Notes: a model not told the origin generated them from the sequence alone. A stretch of 36,814 nt of DNA from JBAPRR01 sp049281195 (GCA_049281195.1 JBAPRR010000174.1:1-36814), one strand, 5' to 3'; counted from the first letter of the stretch, positions 8,432 to 17,616 are shown. Made by a program: numbers and translations.

Positions 8432-10894
8432 GGCGACGTGTTGCACTCACTGCTTTTGCAGGCGATGCCAGACGTGCTGGTCGTCATCGACGGAGCGGGA
8501 AGCGTCAGATGGGCGAACGAAGCCGCCGAGCGGTTGTTCAACCGCCCATTGGACAGCTCCCTCGGCATATCGGGTCTCGAGCTCCTGCACCCCGATGACG
8601 TCGAGCTCGCGTTGCGATCGCTCGTCACCGTTCAGGACAAGGATGTCGGCACCGCCATCGAATTGCGCGTCGACACCGTCGAGGGTTGGCGCCTGATGGA
8701 GGTAATAGGTTCTCCCATCGGGTGGTTCGAGGAAGGCGCAGTCCTGCTGTGCCTTCGTGACGTCACCGACCGTCGCCGTTTCGAGGTGGCACGCAGTCAA
8801 GAGGCTCAATTCCGCTCGCTCGTCCAGAACTCTTCTTCGGTCACGATGCTCGTGTCATCGGATGGGATCATCGAATCGGTGTCCGGTGCGCTCACGCGAC
8901 TGTTGGGCCATGATCCGGAGCTGGTCGAGAAGAGGCCACTCGGCGACCTGGTCGAAGCGTCGGACCGTCCGGCACTGGCCGCGGCATTGGACCTGGCCCG
9001 TGAGGGCGCATCCACATCCAATCCCGTGACGGTGGAGGTCCCGCTTCTGCGTTACCCGGGCGACGAGACGGTTCCGTTCGAGCTGGCGATCGTCAACCTT
9101 CTCGATGATCCGACAGTGTCCGGATTCGTCATCTCCGCACACGACATCACCGCCCGTTCCATAGCAGAGTCGCGACTCAGAAACGCCCTTTCTCTCCTTA
9201 CGGCGACGCTCGACTCGACCGCGGACGGGATCCTCGTCGTCGACCTCGACGGCATGATCACGAGCTTCAACCAGCGCTTCGTCGAGATGTGGAATTTCCC
9301 TGAGTCGTTTGTCGAATCGACCTCCGACGCGGCAGCGATAAAGCACGCCGCGGATCAGCTTCTCATGCCGGCCGATTTTGTCTCGAAGATCGAGGAGCTC
9401 TACTCCCAGCCCGAGGCGGAGTCAGAAGACGTCATCGAGTTCAAAGACGGCCGCGTCCTCGAGCGCCGATCGAAGCCCCAGCGCGTCGAAGGCGTGGCTG
9501 TGGGACGCGTGTGGAGCTTCAGGGATGTGACGGATCGAAAGCGACTGGAAAAGGAGCTGTCGTATCAGGCCTTCCACGACTCGTTGACCGGACTGGCCAA
9601 CAAGGCCCTTTTCCAGGACCGCCTGCAGCACGCTGCGGCCAGGCTCGAGCGGGCGCAGGCGCACCTGGCGGTGCTGTTCATCGACATCGACAACTTCAAG
9701 ACCGTCAACGACAGCCTCGGTCACGGCGCCGGCGACGAGATGCTCCGGCGGGTGGCGGAGGTCATCGTCTCTTGCCTCAGAAGGGTCGACACAGCCGCCC
9801 GGTTGGGCGGCGACGAGTTCGCCGTGCTGGTCGAGGACATCAAGGACCGCTCGGACGCCGTCACTCTCGCCAAGCGGATCCTCACTGCGCTCGATACCCC
9901 GGTGTCGGTGGCCAACAACGACGTATCGGTCACCGTCAGCATCGGGATCACCTTCGACTCTCCCGGCATCACGAGCGATCAGCTGCTCAGAAACGCCGAC
10001 CTCGCCATGTACACCGCAAAGGAACGGGGCAAGAACCGTTACGAAGAGTTCGAGAGCAACATGCACGAGAACGCAGTGGCCCGGATGGAGGTCCAGGCGC
10101 ACCTCAACCAGGCACTCGACGGGCTCAACGGCAACGAGATCGTCGTGCACTACCAACCGATCGTCGACCTCTACACCGAATCGATCGTGGGTTTCGAGGC
10201 TCTGGCGAGGTGGAAGCACCCCACACGCGGTCTGCTCGCGCCGATCTCCTTCATTCCATTCGCCGAGGAGTCCGACCTGATCAACAGGATCGACTCCTTT
10301 GTGATGATCGAAGCCTGCAACCGGCTGCGCGAGTGGCAGCTCGAGTACGACCCGGCCCTGTCGATGAGCGTGAACCTCTCCTCACGGAGACTGATCGACA
10401 CCTCCCTGGCCGACGACGTCACCGCCATCCTCCATCGGACGGGGGTCGCCGCGTCCAAGCTGATCGTCGAGATCACCGAGAGCGCAGTCATGCGCGACCG
10501 GGAGATAGCGGCCTACAACCTCGCCACCCTCAAGACGTTCGGAGTGCGCATAGCCCTGGACGACTTCGGGACCGGGTACTCATCGCTCTCCTACCTGGAG
10601 CACCTCCCCATCGACATCATCAAGATCGACCGGACATTCGTGAGCTCCATCAAGGAAGAACTGCCTACCCGTGGCCTCACTCCGGCCATTGTCCAGCTGG
10701 CGCAGACTCTCGGCCATACGGCCATCGCAGAAGGCGTGGAGTCGCCGGCGCAGGTGATGCAGTTGCGTCGGCTCGGTTGCCGGCTCGCTCAGGGCTTCCA
10801 CCTTGGCATCCCGCAGGACGCACAGGATTCGGTTCAAGTTCTCGAGACCCAACAATCCACGGAGTACCGCAGGACGAAGGTCCTCAGTTCGTAG
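8315..10894 (+). CDS. PAS-PAS-PAS-GGDEF-EAL c-di-GMP turnover protein
   Basis: An 859-residue signalling enzyme with no clear membrane segment. Three PAS-type sensor modules lie at about 45-150, 165-285 and 290-405. The GGDEF domain (about 415-580) has an intact GGDEF at 498-502 and an RxxD product-inhibition site five residues upstream (RRVD). The EAL domain (about 600-850) has EAL at 628-630, a DDFGTGYSSL loop, KIDRTF and AEGVES. Both diguanylate cyclase and c-di-GMP phosphodiesterase sites therefore look complete. The frame opens after a TGA at 8255, and GTG 8315 is the first usable start. GTG 8381, GTG 8438 and ATG 8465 (just before the first PAS) are alternatives, since no strong ribosome-binding site marks any of them. 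Residues 1-40 come from the tandem duplication. The gene is convergent with the phosphoesterase downstream. Confidence 0.92.
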   Translation: MPEASSDQLDRTRQPTGVDSAIVPEASSDHQLDRTRQPTGDVLHSLLLQAMPDVLVVIDGAGSVRWANEAAERLFNRPLDSSLGISGLELLHPDDVELALRSLVTVQDKDVGTAIELRVDTVEGWRLMEVIGSPIGWFEEGAVLLCLRDVTDRRRFEVARSQEAQFRSLVQNSSSVTMLVSSDGIIESVSGALTRLLGHDPELVEKRPLGDLVEASDRPALAAALDLAREGASTSNPVTVEVPLLRYPGDETVPFELAIVNLLDDPTVSGFVISAHDITARSIAESRLRNALSLLTATLDSTADGILVVDLDGMITSFNQRFVEMWNFPESFVESTSDAAAIKHAADQLLMPADFVSKIEELYSQPEAESEDVIEFKDGRVLERRSKPQRVEGVAVGRVWSFRDVTDRKRLEKELSYQAFHDSLTGLANKALFQDRLQHAAARLERAQAHLAVLFIDIDNFKTVNDSLGHGAGDEMLRRVAEVIVSCLRRVDTAARLGGDEFAVLVEDIKDRSDAVTLAKRILTALDTPVSVANNDVSVTVSIGITFDSPGITSDQLLRNADLAMYTAKERGKNRYEEFESNMHENAVARMEVQAHLNQALDGLNGNEIVVHYQPIVDLYTESIVGFEALARWKHPTRGLLAPISFIPFAEESDLINRIDSFVMIEACNRLREWQLEYDPALSMSVNLSSRRLIDTSLADDVTAILHRTGVAASKLIVEITESAVMRDREIAAYNLATLKTFGVRIALDDFGTGYSSLSYLEHLPIDIIKIDRTFVSSIKEELPTRGLTPAIVQLAQTLGHTAIAEGVESPAQVMQLRRLGCRLAQGFHLGIPQDAQDSVQVLETQQSTEYRRTKVLSS

Positions 10895-10916
10895 GTGCGG
10901 GAGCTTGCAGAGGGCG

Positions 10917-10964
10917 CGGTCAGGCCTGTGGTCTGGAGCCCGGTCAGACCTGTGGTCTGGAGCC
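10917..10964. repeat. 24-bp tandem duplication spanning the phosphoesterase stop
   Basis: Copies at 10917-10940 and 10941-10964 match at 23 of 24 positions. The right copy contains the last codons and TGA (10946-10944) of the minus-strand phosphoesterase gene. The left copy supplies a second TGA in the same frame 24 nt downstream. Confidence 0.93.
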
Positions 10965-12482
10965 CGGTTCCTGGGTCGGCATCTGCTGGTGCACGGGAAT
11001 CGGATAAGCCGGTGTGTTGACGTTCAGCTCGAGCAGCTGAACTGCCTGGCATTCCGTGGCTACAGAACGGGGACTTTGTGATGTGGCGGGAAGAGCGGGC
11101 GTGGTCGTTTCGGAGTGGCTCAGGTGCAGAGCCTCGGTCAGATCGCCAACCGTCTTTCTCCGCCAGTCGGACACGTTCGGAACCTTGACACCGAATCTGG
11201 TCTCGATGAGGCGCAGACACGACGTGTGGTCGTAAACCTGAGAGCACACATAGCCACCCCGACTAAAGGGTGAGACGACCATCATCGGGACCCTGATGCC
11301 TAATCCGGTGGGGCCCGCTATCCCTCCGGCCGTATCGGGGAGAGGATCCACCGTCAGGTACTCGCCCGGTGTGCCGGCCGGCGCAGTGGGTGGCGAAACG
11401 TGGTCGAAGAACCCGTCGTTCTCGTCGTAGTTGATGATCAGAGCGGTACGCGCCCAGACCTTGGGATTGGAGGTGAGCGCCTCGAGCACCTGGCTCGTGT
11501 ACCACTCGCCGAGCGCGGGCGGAGCAGGTGGGTGCTCGCAGTGATCCACGGGGAAAGTGGTCGGTATGACCCATGAAACGGCGGGAAGGTTGTCGGTGGC
11601 GACATCGTGCGCCAAGTCGGCTGGGAACGTGGAGAGGAATGCCTTCTTGAACAGTTCGCTCGACGGCTCTTTGAACTGCTCGAAGTACATCATGATGTTC
11701 AGGCTGACCTCTTTGGCGAGCGCCTGGGTAGGAACGAACTCCTTGCCCGGCGGGTTGTAGAACTTCCACGACACGCCGGCCTGCTCGAGAACCTCCGGCA
11801 TCGTCTTCCACGAAACGCTCCACATTGATTGCGGATCGCTGTTGGTCGTGATAATCGGGCCGCCGGCGATGCCGTCGGGGTCGTTCGTCCCCGACATGTA
11901 GAACAGGCGGTTCGGGTCGGTGGGTCCGAATACCGAGCAATGATTGTTGTCGCAGATGGTGAACGCGTCCGCCAGCGCGTAATAGAAGGGCAGATCCTCA
12001 CGGGTGTAATAGCCCATGGTCAGGGGGCCGTGAACCGGTCCTTCGTATTGCGCAGATGTGTGGACCTTGACGAAGTCGCTCATCGACCCGCCGTTCCACG
12101 ACTGATGCTGGGCGGTCCACGCGTGCGACAGGTCGTATGTGCACTCCGCCGTCTGGTGGGTGGTGTCGAGATGGTATGGAAGTAGGACTCCGGGAGGATC
12201 GAGTGTGTCGTTTCCGGGCCACGCCTGAGCGAACGCACCAAGTTCGCCCGCGGGATGATCGTCGAAGCCCCTAACGCCTGGATACGTTCCGAAGTAGTGG
12301 TCGAAAGACCGGTTTTCGTACATCAGGAATACCAGGTGGTCGATTGCCCCGATATCAGAACCCGCAGGTTTGGTGGAAGCCGCCTTGTGAACCGTTTCCG
12401 AGCATGCCGTCAGCGCGGCGCCCAGCCCACCGTAGAGTCCGGCTTGGAGCAGATTGCGGCGGGTAATTGCGATCCTGCTCAT
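10944..12482 (-). CDS. Tat-exported lipoprotein phosphoesterase (phospholipase C/AcpA family)
   Basis: A protein of about 512 residues counted from ATG 12482; an upstream in-frame GTG at 12530 lacks a spaced ribosome-binding site and would put the signal peptide too far in. The N-terminus has a twin-arginine motif (TRRNLLQAG, Arg8-Arg9), a hydrophobic stretch, and a lipobox LTAC with Cys27, predicting Tat export and lipid anchoring. The mature part belongs to the phosphoesterase family of bacterial phospholipases C and AcpA-type acid phosphatases (Pfam PF04185). It carries ENRSFDHYFG (from residue 56), GPTDPNRLFYMSG, YDENDGFFDHVSPP and a C-terminal YDHTSCLRLIE motif. The likely job is phosphate release from phospholipids or other phosphoesters outside the membrane; the exact substrate is open. 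It is 76 nt downstream of the TMEM165-like gene on the same strand. Confidence 0.9.
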   Translation of the reverse strand: MSRIAITRRNLLQAGLYGGLGAALTACSETVHKAASTKPAGSDIGAIDHLVFLMYENRSFDHYFGTYPGVRGFDDHPAGELGAFAQAWPGNDTLDPPGVLLPYHLDTTHQTAECTYDLSHAWTAQHQSWNGGSMSDFVKVHTSAQYEGPVHGPLTMGYYTREDLPFYYALADAFTICDNNHCSVFGPTDPNRLFYMSGTNDPDGIAGGPIITTNSDPQSMWSVSWKTMPEVLEQAGVSWKFYNPPGKEFVPTQALAKEVSLNIMMYFEQFKEPSSELFKKAFLSTFPADLAHDVATDNLPAVSWVIPTTFPVDHCEHPPAPPALGEWYTSQVLEALTSNPKVWARTALIINYDENDGFFDHVSPPTAPAGTPGEYLTVDPLPDTAGGIAGPTGLGIRVPMMVVSPFSRGGYVCSQVYDHTSCLRLIETRFGVKVPNVSDWRRKTVGDLTEALHLSHSETTTPALPATSQSPRSVATECQAVQLLELNVNTPAYPIPVHQQMPTQEPGSRPQV

Positions 12483-12558
12483 ATCGCCTGATGGTATCGA
12501 GAAGAGTGCCCTTGTGGTTGAGGTTGCCACCTAAGGCACGCACCACCTCTGTCATGCA

Positions 12559-13155
12559 TCATGCCGCGTTCCAGGCCGCGTATCCGGCGAGAGCGACCAG
12601 GATGATGGCCGTTGCAAATCTGACGGTCATTATGTTGACGAATCTCAGGAGACTCTGACCTCCGATTACGGCGAGCGCCGCGACCGCCCATAGAGCAAGC
12701 GCGGCGCCCACCCCCACCGAGATCGGCGAGTGGTATCGGGCGGCCAGGTTGGCTGTCAGTATCTGGGTCAGATCGCCCCATTCGGCAATGAATATGACGA
12801 CGAATGCCGTCGTGAGAGTACGCCGGGAATGGACCTCGGCCTCCTTTTCCACCAGCTTTTCCTCATCCTCTTCGTGTTTGCGCTCCCGGAGGCCTTCGCG
12901 AAGAGCGAGGGCCGCTCCGGCGAGGAAGAGGAATGCGACGATGGCCTCGAGAACTCTGTGCGGCACGATGTGGAACAGAGCTACTCCCACGGTCGTGGCG
13001 ATCACCACGTGGACCGTGAATGCAGCCGCAGCACCGAGCCACACCAACAGCGGACGGCCGCGGGTGGACATCACGAGCGACGCGAACATCGTCTTGTCGG
13101 GAAGCTCCCCTATAAAGATGATCGGGAATACGGTGGCTGCAATTGCGAGGTTCAC
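12559..13155 (-). CDS. TMEM165/GDT1 (UPF0016) family cation exporter
   Basis: A membrane protein of about 198 residues with the family's two signature motifs: ELPDKT (about 17-22) and EWGDLT (about 125-130). A charged cytosolic loop (REGLRERKHEEDEEKLVEKE) lies between the two halves. Hydrophobic segments fit the usual six to seven helices in two inverted halves. Characterised members export Mn2+ (MneA in Vibrio) or exchange Ca2+/Mn2+ with H+. The first motif has Pro in place of the usual Gly. GTG 13155 is chosen because it places the first helix at the N-terminus as in relatives; a TTG at 13191 would add twelve polar residues. It is divergent from the MFS gene, and a yybP-ykoY Mn riboswitch was looked for in the leader and not found. 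Confidence 0.87.
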   Translation of the reverse strand: MNLAIAATVFPIIFIGELPDKTMFASLVMSTRGRPLLVWLGAAAAFTVHVVIATTVGVALFHIVPHRVLEAIVAFLFLAGAALALREGLRERKHEEDEEKLVEKEAEVHSRRTLTTAFVVIFIAEWGDLTQILTANLAARYHSPISVGVGAALALWAVAALAVIGGQSLLRFVNIMTVRFATAIILVALAGYAAWNAA

Positions 13156-13281
13156 AGGCCTGCTCTCAATGCGTTCACCCTTGCCACACAACGGTGATTC
13201 TCATGATCGGTGCCACAGGCGTTTTCGACGTTCGCAGCACTGGTCAGGGTGTACCGTCAGACGCATGCTCAGGGGCAATTC

Positions 13282-14835
13282 GTGACTGCGTTGCAGCCGG
13301 TCGGACGATCGAGGAACCTCGTTCTTGCCGCGATGATCTTCGCCGTCTCGATGACGTTCATCGACCAGACCATCGTTTCCATCGCGGTTCCACAAATTCA
13401 AAGGGAGCTCGGTCTGTCGAGCACGGGAGTGCAATGGGCGGTCAACGCTTATCTGCTGTCTCTTGCCGCACTCTTCGCATTCGGAGGCAGGCTGGCAGAC
13501 ACCGTCGGGCACCGCAAGATGACGATACTGGGCGTAATCATCTTCGCCCTGGCATCGGCCATGTGCGGGCTCACGCCTAGAGGAAGCGCCGCCGAGGCGT
13601 GGATCGTGACTTTCAGGGCCGTCCAGGGAGTGGGTGGGGCTTTCATGTTCCCGGCCGCGCTGGCAATCGTCGTGCAGACGTTCGAGCTGCGTGAACGTGG
13701 GCGGGCGCTCGCACTGTTCTTCGGGATCGCAGGCGGATTGACGGCAATAGGCCCGATCCTGGGTGGATATCTGACGGAGTGGACCTGGCGCGCCATCTTC
13801 TGGGTCAACATCCCGGTGGCGATAATCGCGTTGATCCTGACCGCCATCGCAAAGCCAGTAACCAGTTTCAAACCTGCCAAGGTCGACTACAGGGGACTAG
13901 TCCTGATAGCAGCAGGCGTCGCGCTCAGCGTTTTCGGTTTTCAGCAATCTCTCATCTGGGGTTGGAGCAATCCGGGGATCGGAATATCCATAGCGGTGGG
14001 CCTGGGCCTCATCGTCACATTCGGGTTCGTGGAGACGCGCACGCCGGTTCCGTTGTTGCAGGTGAGCATCTTCAAGATCCGTGCGTTCCTGGTGGAGAAC
14101 CTGGTTCTCGGCGTAGCGATGATCGTGTTCATTCCCGTCTTCTTCTTCGCCAGCGAGTACGCGCAGATCGCGCTCGGCAAGCCGGCGGAAAAGGCGGGCC
14201 TCGTTCTTCTGTACTTCTTCATCGGATTCGTCATCACCGCCCAGATCGGCGGAAGGATCCTCGACAAACGCGGTGCGAAGCCGGCGGTGGTCACCGGATG
14301 CATCCTCGCCGCGGTTGGCTTCTATCTGTGGGCCGGGCAGGTGACCAAGCTCGACTTCAACTCGCAATCGTGGGACATCATCCTTTCGGGCGCCGGTATC
14401 GGTTTGATGCTCGGACCGGCCAACACTGACGCGGTGAACCGGGCGTCACGCCTCTCATACGGAGAGGCCACGGGCATCACCCAGACAGTCCGTAACTACT
14501 CGGCCAGCCTGGGGCTCGCCATCCTCGGAACGATCGCCGTGTCGCAATTCCGTTCCCACCTCATCTCTTCATTCGTGAAGAAGGGACTCACCTCCAAGGC
14601 AGCGACGACACTCGCAGCTTCCGTCTCGCAGTCCCAGGGTGCCACCTCGAAGAACGGAAACGTCGGTTCGATCCCCCACTTCATCCGTCTCGACTTCGCA
14701 TATTCGACGCGAAGCGTGTTCTATGTGATGGCCGGTGTGATGGTCGTCGCGGCAATCATCGCTCTCGTGGGCCTGGAACGGGGTACGCAGGAAGAACCGA
14801 GCGAACCGAAGTTCGAACCGATCTCCGAGTACTGA
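13282..14835 (+). CDS. MFS exporter, DHA2 (EmrB/QacA) family, 14 TM
   Basis: A drug:H+ antiporter-type transporter of about 517 residues. Motif A follows TM2 (GGRLADTVGHRKM), and the TM1 motif is MTFIDQTIVSIAVPQIQRELG, close to the LDxTIVNVALP signature of the 14-helix DHA2 group. A late motif (RNYSASLGLAILG) also fits. GTG 13282 follows AGGGGC (13271-13276) at good spacing; an in-frame GTG at 13210 would add 24 residues without a ribosome-binding site. The substrate is unknown. The next gene, a hydrolase, starts 12 nt after the stop, so the two are probably co-transcribed, and the MFS protein may export that enzyme's product or substrate. The 126-nt gap to the divergent TMEM165-like gene must hold both promoters, but no convincing -35/-10 pair or repressor operator was seen. 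Confidence 0.9.
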   Translation: MTALQPVGRSRNLVLAAMIFAVSMTFIDQTIVSIAVPQIQRELGLSSTGVQWAVNAYLLSLAALFAFGGRLADTVGHRKMTILGVIIFALASAMCGLTPRGSAAEAWIVTFRAVQGVGGAFMFPAALAIVVQTFELRERGRALALFFGIAGGLTAIGPILGGYLTEWTWRAIFWVNIPVAIIALILTAIAKPVTSFKPAKVDYRGLVLIAAGVALSVFGFQQSLIWGWSNPGIGISIAVGLGLIVTFGFVETRTPVPLLQVSIFKIRAFLVENLVLGVAMIVFIPVFFFASEYAQIALGKPAEKAGLVLLYFFIGFVITAQIGGRILDKRGAKPAVVTGCILAAVGFYLWAGQVTKLDFNSQSWDIILSGAGIGLMLGPANTDAVNRASRLSYGEATGITQTVRNYSASLGLAILGTIAVSQFRSHLISSFVKKGLTSKAATTLAASVSQSQGATSKNGNVGSIPHFIRLDFAYSTRSVFYVMAGVMVVAAIIALVGLERGTQEEPSEPKFEPISEY

Positions 14836-14846
14836 CAGCGGATCCG

Positions 14847-16058
14847 GTGTCTCTCCACGAAGATGCCGACATGGACGCGCAGATGGCGCGGACCCTGATC
14901 GGCGCGTATGTGGGTTCGGCAGACCTCGGCGAATCGATCGCCACGGCCCAGCGGGTTCCTGCCGGCGCTTACGACGCCTGGCACCACGAATGGTCGGCCA
15001 GCGCGAACAAGGCTCTCGAGCACGCCGAAACCGCGGCCGACAGTGGTCTGCACGACCAAGCCGGAAAAGCATTCCTGCGTGCGTCGGAGTACCACCGGCA
15101 GGCGTACTTCTTCTTGAGGCACGACCTCGATGACGACCGGGTGATCGGGGGCTACAGAGCGCAGCGCGATGCGTTCCGCCGGGCGATCCCCCACTTGCCG
15201 TTCCAGGTCGACGAGGTGCAGGTGGAGTTCGATCCGGCTCCGCTCAGGGGATACGTGTTCCGTCCTGAGGGTGGTCGGCACGGCGAGGGTGGTCGTCGTG
15301 ACGAGGGCGAGCCTCGACCTATGGTCATATTTCCGGGCGGATTCGACGGGACCGCAGAGGAAATGCACAAGTACGGCGCCCGTCAAGCACTGGCACTGGG
15401 ATGGAACGCGATCGTGTTCGACGGTCCGGGCCAAGGCGGCCTGCTCGTGGAGGGCCACGTGCCGATGCGTCCCGACTTTGAGGCGGTGCTCACACCGCTG
15501 ATCGACTGGACGGTAACCCAGCCTTACATCGACCCTTCGTCGATCATCGTGATCGGACGGAGCTTCGGCGGATACCTGGCGCCGCGGGCGGCGGCCACCG
15601 AGCACCGGATCCGGGCTCTCGTATGCGATCCAGGACAATTCGACTTCACCTCGCGCTTCGTCGACATGTTCAGCCCAGAGGACTGGCAGCGAGTGAAGGA
15701 TTCGGAGCCGGACATGGAGGCTCAACTCGAAGGCTTCTTATCGGGGGCCCGAAATCTCGAGTTCTACGGAGCGCGCATGAAGGCCATGGGAGCCGAGACC
15801 TTCGGGGGTTGGTTGCGCACAATGATCGGCTTCACCTTGGAGGGAGTGGTCGACGGAATCACCTGCCCCACTCTGGTGACAGAGGGCGAGGGGGACTTCG
15901 CCAGCCAGAGCAGCCGCCTGTTCGAATCGCTCAAGTGCGACAGGCAACTCAAGCGGTTCACCATCGCAGAAGGAGCGGGCGGCCACTGCGAAGGGATGGG
16001 ACAGGCCGTGTGGGGCGACTTCGTATTCTCGTGGCTATGGAATCAATTGGCTCCTTGA
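14847..16058 (+). CDS. Alpha/beta hydrolase (FrsA / dihydropseudooxynicotine hydrolase-like)
   Basis: A 403-residue hydrolase. An N-terminal helical region (about 1-120, with HHEWSASANKALEHAE) precedes an alpha/beta-hydrolase core, the layout of the FrsA/DUF1100 and 2,6-dihydropseudooxynicotine hydrolase group, which cleaves C-C or ester bonds. The nucleophile is Ser239 in GRSFGG. The acid is probably Asp350 (EGEGD) and the base His380 (GGHCEG). FPGGFDGTAEE before the core helix supplies the oxyanion region. GTG 14847 lacks a clear ribosome-binding site; ATG 14871 is an alternative. A loop rich in Gly and Arg near 141-158 comes from an 18-bp in-frame duplication. The substrate is unknown. Confidence 0.83.
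   Translation: MSLHEDADMDAQMARTLIGAYVGSADLGESIATAQRVPAGAYDAWHHEWSASANKALEHAETAADSGLHDQAGKAFLRASEYHRQAYFFLRHDLDDDRVIGGYRAQRDAFRRAIPHLPFQVDEVQVEFDPAPLRGYVFRPEGGRHGEGGRRDEGEPRPMVIFPGGFDGTAEEMHKYGARQALALGWNAIVFDGPGQGGLLVEGHVPMRPDFEAVLTPLIDWTVTQPYIDPSSIIVIGRSFGGYLAPRAAATEHRIRALVCDPGQFDFTSRFVDMFSPEDWQRVKDSEPDMEAQLEGFLSGARNLEFYGARMKAMGAETFGGWLRTMIGFTLEGVVDGITCPTLVTEGEGDFASQSSRLFESLKCDRQLKRFTIAEGAGGHCEGMGQAVWGDFVFSWLWNQLAP
15267..15302 (+). repeat. 18-bp in-frame tandem duplication in the hydrolase gene
   Basis: Two related 18-nt units (15267-15284 and 15285-15302) begin with GAGGGTGGTCG, followed by a partial third (GAGGGCGAG). They encode EGGRHG-EGGRRD-EGE, a surface loop between the N-terminal lobe and the hydrolase core. 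The unit is a multiple of three and keeps the frame. Confidence 0.8.
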
Positions 16059-16106
16059 AGCCGATCGCCTCGGCCCGGCTCGCCAGACAAACAAGGGCCT
16101 CATAGG

Positions 16107-17147
16107 TTGCGCCTCGTAATCCTAGGAGGCACCCGCTTCATTGGCAGGGCGATCGTGGACGGCCTGGTCAACTCCGGCCACGACGTGATGGTCCTCCACC
16201 GGGGTGATCACGAACCAACAGATCTCGGTGGCGGTGGCGGTGGCGCGATTAGTCACCTCCACTGTGATCGAGCGGACTTGCCTAATTTCGCGCCGGAGAT
16301 CGCAGGATTTCACCCTGACGCAGCCATCGAGGTGTCGGCGATGAACGGCGCACAGGCTGACAGTGCGCTGAGTGCCCTGCCAGCGGGTATCCGCCTCTTA
16401 GCCATATCCAGCTGCGACGTGTACAGGGCCTACGGATCGCTGCACTCCGATACGCAGACTGACGTTGTCCCGATCGAAGAAACCGCTGCGGTAAGGGAGA
16501 ACCTGTTCGTCGACGGTCCCGAATACGAGAACCTCGAGGTCGAGGAGCGATATCTCGCAAAGGGCGCAGTGATTCTGCGGCTCGTCGCCATCTACGGCCC
16601 TCACGACTACCAGCGGCGCCAGGATTTCATTCTGAGGCGAATCCGGGCGAAGAGAACGAAGATCCCTTTCGGGACGGGCAATTTTCTCTTCAGCCGTTGC
16701 TACGTGGAAGACGTGGCACTCGCAGCGCGCCTCGCCATCGAGGCGTACCCATCGGGTGAGGTGTTCAACGTCGCCGAGAGGTCGACGTTCACCACGCGAC
16801 TGCTGGCCGAGAAGATCATCGAAGCATCGGGAGCCGGCCCGAGCGTCGAGCTCGTGACAGTCCCCGACTCGAAGCTTCCGCGGGATCTGCGCATTACATC
16901 AGCCGTCGGACAGCACCTGCTCATCGACTCCACGAAGATCCGCGAAGTGCTTGGATGGACAGAGACGAATCAACAGAGCGCCCTCGCCCGGACCATTGCG
17001 TGGGACCTCGAAAACCCACCCGGCGACGAATACCTGGCCGGAGCGTGGGCTGGCTACAACATTGACATGAACGATTTCAGCGCCGACGACGAAGCGCTGG
17101 CTGCGGCTACGAGTACGACTACGAGTTCGGAGGAAGACCATGAGTGA
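16107..17147 (+). CDS. NAD-dependent epimerase/dehydratase-like protein (extended SDR)
   Basis: A 346-residue Rossmann protein. The nucleotide-binding loop is GGTRFIG at residues 7-13, right after the first strand (RLVIL), so the TTG at 16107 is the only start that keeps the fold. The GGTRFxG form, and the lack of a clear YxxxK in the expected place, point to the atypical SDR group that includes CSP41-like proteins rather than a true sugar epimerase. A run of glycines (LGGGGGGAI, about 35-43) comes from GGTGGC hexamer repeats. The Thr/Ser-rich tail is probably disordered. The 3' end overlaps the next gene's ATG by 8 nt, implying co-translation. The substrate is unknown. Confidence 0.8.
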   Translation: MRLVILGGTRFIGRAIVDGLVNSGHDVMVLHRGDHEPTDLGGGGGGAISHLHCDRADLPNFAPEIAGFHPDAAIEVSAMNGAQADSALSALPAGIRLLAISSCDVYRAYGSLHSDTQTDVVPIEETAAVRENLFVDGPEYENLEVEERYLAKGAVILRLVAIYGPHDYQRRQDFILRRIRAKRTKIPFGTGNFLFSRCYVEDVALAARLAIEAYPSGEVFNVAERSTFTTRLLAEKIIEASGAGPSVELVTVPDSKLPRDLRITSAVGQHLLIDSTKIREVLGWTETNQQSALARTIAWDLENPPGDEYLAGAWAGYNIDMNDFSADDEALAAATSTTTSSEEDHE

Positions 17148-17547
17148 CTGGAACGACAAGATCATCGAGGAATTCCGATCTAACGACGGGGTGGTCGGAG
17201 GACCTTTCAAGGGCTCTCCCCTCCTGCTCCTGCACACCAAGGGCCGTAAGTCGGGCCGCGATTACGTCCACCCGGTCATGTACCTGGATCACGACGGGCG
17301 CCGCTTCGTCTTCGCCTCGAAGGCCGGTGCTCCAGAAAACCCGCAGTGGTACATGAACCTGGTGGCTGATCCCGAGGTAACCGTGGAGGTGGGAACCGAT
17401 AAATACGAAGCAGCGGCCGCAGCGCTCCCAGCTGAAGAGCGAGACCGTATATATGCAGTGCAGGCCGGCCTCTACCCGGGATTCGCCGAATACCAGGAGA
17501 AGACCTCGCGCAAGATCCCGGTGGTCGAGATCACCGCCAGGTCGTAA
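17140..17547 (+). CDS. Ddn-type deazaflavin (F420)-dependent oxidoreductase
   Basis: A 135-residue protein of the nitroreductase/deazaflavin family typified by mycobacterial Ddn (split beta-barrel, F420 cofactor). Family motifs are LLLLHTKGRKSGRDYVHPV, DGRRFVFASKAGAPENPQWYMNL and the C-terminal KIPVVEI. Relatives use F420H2 to reduce quinones, nitroimidazoles or other electron-poor substrates. The ATG follows GGAGGAAG by a few bases and lies within the 3' end of the SDR gene. The cofactor implies that the host makes F420, a common trait in actinobacteria. Confidence 0.9.
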   Translation: MSDWNDKIIEEFRSNDGVVGGPFKGSPLLLLHTKGRKSGRDYVHPVMYLDHDGRRFVFASKAGAPENPQWYMNLVADPEVTVEVGTDKYEAAAAALPAEERDRIYAVQAGLYPGFAEYQEKTSRKIPVVEITARS

Positions 17548-17616
17548 AAGTCCCGGTAGCACTATGTTGAGGCCGGATCTAGGCACTTGACCTGAATCCT
17601 CTAGCAAGGAGGCGCC

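Noticed and set aside
9511..11007. 498-codon plus-strand frame overlapping the GGDEF-EAL gene, and a 265-codon minus-strand frame at 9422-10219
   Set aside because: Both are out-of-frame translations of the same DNA as an intact GGDEF-EAL protein, and their products show no domain.
13156..13281. Mn-sensing yybP-ykoY riboswitch before the TMEM165-like gene
   Set aside because: The leader on the minus strand lacks the conserved loops of this class.
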